DNA of 64,000 nucleotides, from positions 558,001-622,000 of the forward strand of contig NZ_WTYS01000001.1 of assembly GCF_009827545.1 (NCBI RefSeq). Direction: 5' to 3'. Position 1 is the first letter of the stretch; every line of letters starts with the position of its first letter. Position numbers and translations under genes: made by a program. The stretch comes from Pontixanthobacter gangjinensis. GTDB lineage: Bacteria > Pseudomonadota > Alphaproteobacteria > Sphingomonadales > Sphingomonadaceae. Positions 61,805-64,000 of the stretch are shown in pieces. The notes under the pieces are model-generated. The model was not told the DNA's origin. It saw only the letters and a list, made by a program, of their open reading frames with translations, and did not search any database.

Positions 61805-62881
61805 ATGGTTAACGCCGCAGTAGTGAATGGGCTTAAGCACGACCTTGTGGCCGAGGCAACGCGGCTCGGCTTTGTCAGCGTGGGAGTGGCAAGCGCGGAG
61901 ACTGACCCAGTGCAGGCCAAGCGGCTGCATGAATGGTTGGATGCAGGCCATCACGGCACGATGGAATGGATGCAGGACCGCGCCGATGTGCGGCAGGGCC
62001 CACAAAGCATGTGGCCAGAGGCGCAAAGCGTGATCGCTTTGGGGATGAGCTATGCTCCTGAAGCAGACCCGCTGGCGCTCGAAGGTATTGGTGATAAGGC
62101 GCGGATATCAGTATATGCGCAGGGCCGCGATTATCACGACACGGTGAAAAAGGCTCTGAAGGCGCTGGCCCGCTGGCTGGTTGCCGAGGCTAAAAAACGC
62201 GGGATGGACGAGCCGCAATTGAAAGTGTTCGTCGACACTGCCCCGGTGATGGAAAAGCCGCTCGGTCAGGCGGCGGGAATCGGCTGGCAGGGGAAACACA
62301 GCAACCTGGTCAGCCGCGAACATGGCAGTTGGCTGTTCCTTGGCGCGATATACACTACCGTCCCGTTCCGGCCTGACGATGCGGAGGAGGATTTTTGCGG
62401 TTCGTGCACTGCCTGCCAGACTGCGTGCCCCACCGATGCCTTTCCGCAGCCCTATGTGGTCGATGCGCGGCGCTGCATTTCCTATCTGACAATCGAGCAT
62501 AAGGGTCCGATTCCTGAAGAATTCCGAGAGGCGATGGGCAACCGGATCTACGGTTGCGACGATTGTCTGGCCGTATGCCCATGGAACAAATTTGCCGAAA
62601 CGGCTGCGCGGCATAAGGCATTTGCACCGCGAGAAGAGCTGATCGCGCCGCGTCTGGCAGATCTTCTTGCGCTCGATGATGCAGCATTTCGGACGTTGTT
62701 CTCCGGCTCACCGGTCAAGCGGATAGGCCGGAACCGGTTCGTAAGAAATTGCCTGATTGCCGCAGGAAACAGCGGTGAGTCTGCCTTGGCGCCGCAAGTG
62801 GAATTACTGTCGGGTGATGCAGATCCGGTGGTTGCCGAAGCTGCCAATTGGGCTCTGAACCGACTTAGATCAGCGACTTAA
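61805..62881 (+). CDS. queG: Epoxyqueuosine reductase
   Basis: A 358-aa cobalamin- and Fe-S-dependent enzyme that reduces epoxyqueuosine to queuosine in tRNA. The N-terminal domain has [21 protein letters not shown] with the DYH cobalamin contact and [27 protein letters not shown]. The ferredoxin-like part has [17 protein letters not shown] and [15 protein letters not shown], two 4Fe-4S motifs. HEAT-like helices end the protein ([20 protein letters not shown]). The ATG at 61805 lies just after the divergent ABC gene. Its tail overlaps the ferredoxin reductase gene on the other strand by 17 bases. Confidence 0.95.
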   Translation: MVNAAVVNGLKHDLVAEATRLGFVSVGVASAETDPVQAKRLHEWLDAGHHGTMEWMQDRADVRQGPQSMWPEAQSVIALGMSYAPEADPLALEGIGDKARISVYAQGRDYHDTVKKALKALARWLVAEAKKRGMDEPQLKVFVDTAPVMEKPLGQAAGIGWQGKHSNLVSREHGSWLFLGAIYTTVPFRPDDAEEDFCGSCTACQTACPTDAFPQPYVVDARRCISYLTIEHKGPIPEEFREAMGNRIYGCDDCLAVCPWNKFAETAARHKAFAPREELIAPRLADLLALDDAAFRTLFSGSPVKRIGRNRFVRNCLIAAGNSGESALAPQVELLSGDADPVVAEAANWALNRLRSAT

Positions 62882-64000
62882 GCGGAACCTCGACATCGGC
62901 GAGGCTGTCAGCATCAAGCACTACTCTGGCTTCGACAAGTTTGCGGCCTTGCACATAATCCTTTGTGTTATTAACGCAGTCGAGCGCAATTACGCGGCCT
63001 TCTTTCAGGTAAATCACTGAGAATTTCCGGTCTGCCGGATCGCCGCGCACAACTGTCTGGTCATAACCAATCGACAAGCCGGCGGTTTGCAGTTTCAGAT
63101 CATATTGGTTGGACCAGAACCAAGGGAATGCGTGATAGGGCTGTTTATCGCCCATGATGCTCTTGGCGGTCGTGGTTGCCATATCATTGGCGTTCTGGAC
63201 CGATTCCACCCTGATTACCGCGCCATCGGCAAAATCATTGGCATGGGCGGCGCAGTCCCCAATCGCATGAACATCTTCGAGTGTCGTGCGGCAGTACTCA
63301 TCCACATCAACGCCATTTCCGCCGGATGCTCCCGCAGCGATAAGCGGGCCGGTTGACGGCACGATACCAATCCCGACAATCACCATATCGGCGGGTATTT
63401 CTTCCCCGTCAGCCAGCCTGACCGCGCTGACTTTGCCATCAATTCCTAGGATGCATTCGGCGCTGGCTTCCAGCCGTAAATCAACTCCGTTCGCTCGGTG
63501 TTCGTCTTGATAAAATTCGGAAAGATCTTTGCCTGCAACTCGCGCAAGGACACGCGGGAGTGTTTCCAATACTGTGACCTGCCGGCCCAATTTGCGCAGG
63601 ACTGCCGCTGCTTCCAACCCGATATAGCCGCCGCCGATAACCACCGCGCGCTTTGCTCCGCCTGCCAGCTGCGTCACTATGCGGTCGGCATCAGCGCGAT
63701 TGCGGATCGTGTGGATCCCTTCAAGCTCGGCGCCGGGGCAAGACAATCGCCGCGCATCGCCTCCCGTTGCCCAGATCAACTTGCGATAGGACATTTTGGT
63801 GTCATTACCGAGCGTGACTGTCTTTCCGACCGGATCAACTTCGACCACTGCATGGCCAAGCCTGACATCAATGCCCTTATCGCCCCAAAAATGCGGAGGC
63901 CTGATTTGAATACGCTCGAACGTCTTTTCGCCCGACAGATATTCCTTTGACAAGGGCGGGCGTTCATAGGGGAAATCACGTTCGCGCCCGATCATTGTGA
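62865..64000 (-). CDS. FAD/NAD-dependent ferredoxin reductase, N-terminus cut by window edge
   Basis: At least 378 aa of a rhodocoxin/putidaredoxin reductase-type flavoprotein. The visible start, T-M-I-G-R-E[15 protein letters not shown], is family residue 35 or so, and the frame stays open to the edge. The first FAD-binding loop is therefore missing. [21 protein letters not shown] is the NAD-binding fold, and [23 protein letters not shown] the second FAD contact. The C-terminal domain with [14 protein letters not shown] is typical. It should feed electrons from NADH through a 2Fe-2S ferredoxin to a P450 such as the CYP153-like enzyme encoded 3.5 kb away. Confidence 0.9.
   Translation of the reverse strand, partial: TMIGRERDFPYERPPLSKEYLSGEKTFERIQIRPPHFWGDKGIDVRLGHAVVEVDPVGKTVTLGNDTKMSYRKLIWATGGDARRLSCPGAELEGIHTIRNRADADRIVTQLAGGAKRAVVIGGGYIGLEAAAVLRKLGRQVTVLETLPRVLARVAGKDLSEFYQDEHRANGVDLRLEASAECILGIDGKVSAVRLADGEEIPADMVIVGIGIVPSTGPLIAAGASGGNGVDVDEYCRTTLEDVHAIGDCAAHANDFADGAVIRVESVQNANDMATTTAKSIMGDKQPYHAFPWFWSNQYDLKLQTAGLSIGYDQTVVRGDPADRKFSVIYLKEGRVIALDCVNNTKDYVQGRKLVEARVVLDADSLADVEVPLKSLI

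Noticed and set aside
1-64000. CRISPR array
   Set aside because: No series of regularly spaced repeats was seen. The only long repeat is the pair of 57-bp att copies.

Overview
The window looks like a chromosome segment of an alphaproteobacterium of the Sphingomonadales, probably Erythrobacteraceae-like. This is inferred from gene content and moderate-to-high GC, not from a search. Pointers are an FnrN-type regulator, a CYP153-type P450, a rpe-heparinase-purH run, class I style dxs, Zur-like Fur and many TonB-free, lipoprotein-rich envelope genes. Two integrative elements interrupt the core genome.

Layout. (1) 1-7726: right end of an element that continues off the left edge. A four-gene, ATGA-coupled, minus-strand operon carries an MmeI-type DNA methyltransferase, an alpha-helical protein of unknown function, a small PD-(D/E)XK-like protein and an AlbA_2/Schlafen-type protein. 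Behind it lie an excisionase-like HTH, a winged-helix protein, an unknown gene and a tyrosine integrase, ending at a 3' fragment of a tRNA-Arg gene. (2) 7763-38836: core genes. They comprise an FNR-type regulator, a tripartite MacAB-type efflux operon, an acyl-CoA ligase, an M20 hydrolase, a diacylglycerol kinase coupled to a Tam41-like nucleotidyltransferase, a lasso-peptide-like locus (RRE protein, 43-aa precursor candidate, cyclase), rpe, heparinase, purH, a 45-aa membrane peptide with msrA, zur, a CHASE2 cyclase, two paralogous exported proteins, dxs, FKBP, two amidohydrolases, a POT transporter, a GntR regulator and ihfB. (3) 38837-52671: a complete 13.75-kb integrative element in tRNA-Leu(TAA), bounded by a perfect 57-bp direct repeat. 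(4) 52672-64000: core genes for PilZ, a surface glycan operon (FAD enzyme, GtrA, GT-C-like protein), MsrB, CYP153, an ABC-2 exporter, QueG and a ferredoxin reductase cut by the right edge.

The most notable region is the cargo of the tRNA-Leu element. It holds a 1329-aa protein with an N-terminal STAND/NACHT-type NTPase, a long helical middle and a C-terminal PD-(D/E)XK nuclease. This gene overlaps that of a free-standing DUF4143-like protein. Convergent to them lies a 1520-aa Avs-like protein with the opposite order, Mrr-type nuclease first, then NTPase, then helical repeats. This looks like a double anti-phage cargo. The first pair does not match a named defence system that I recognise.

Both elements share a small regulatory module (excisionase-like HTH followed by a winged-helix protein with an NNG-I motif) although they sit in different tRNA genes and carry different cargo. 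The second candidate novelty is the lasso-like locus. It lacks a leader peptidase gene nearby, and its precursor candidate keeps the leader motif but has no acidic ring residue.
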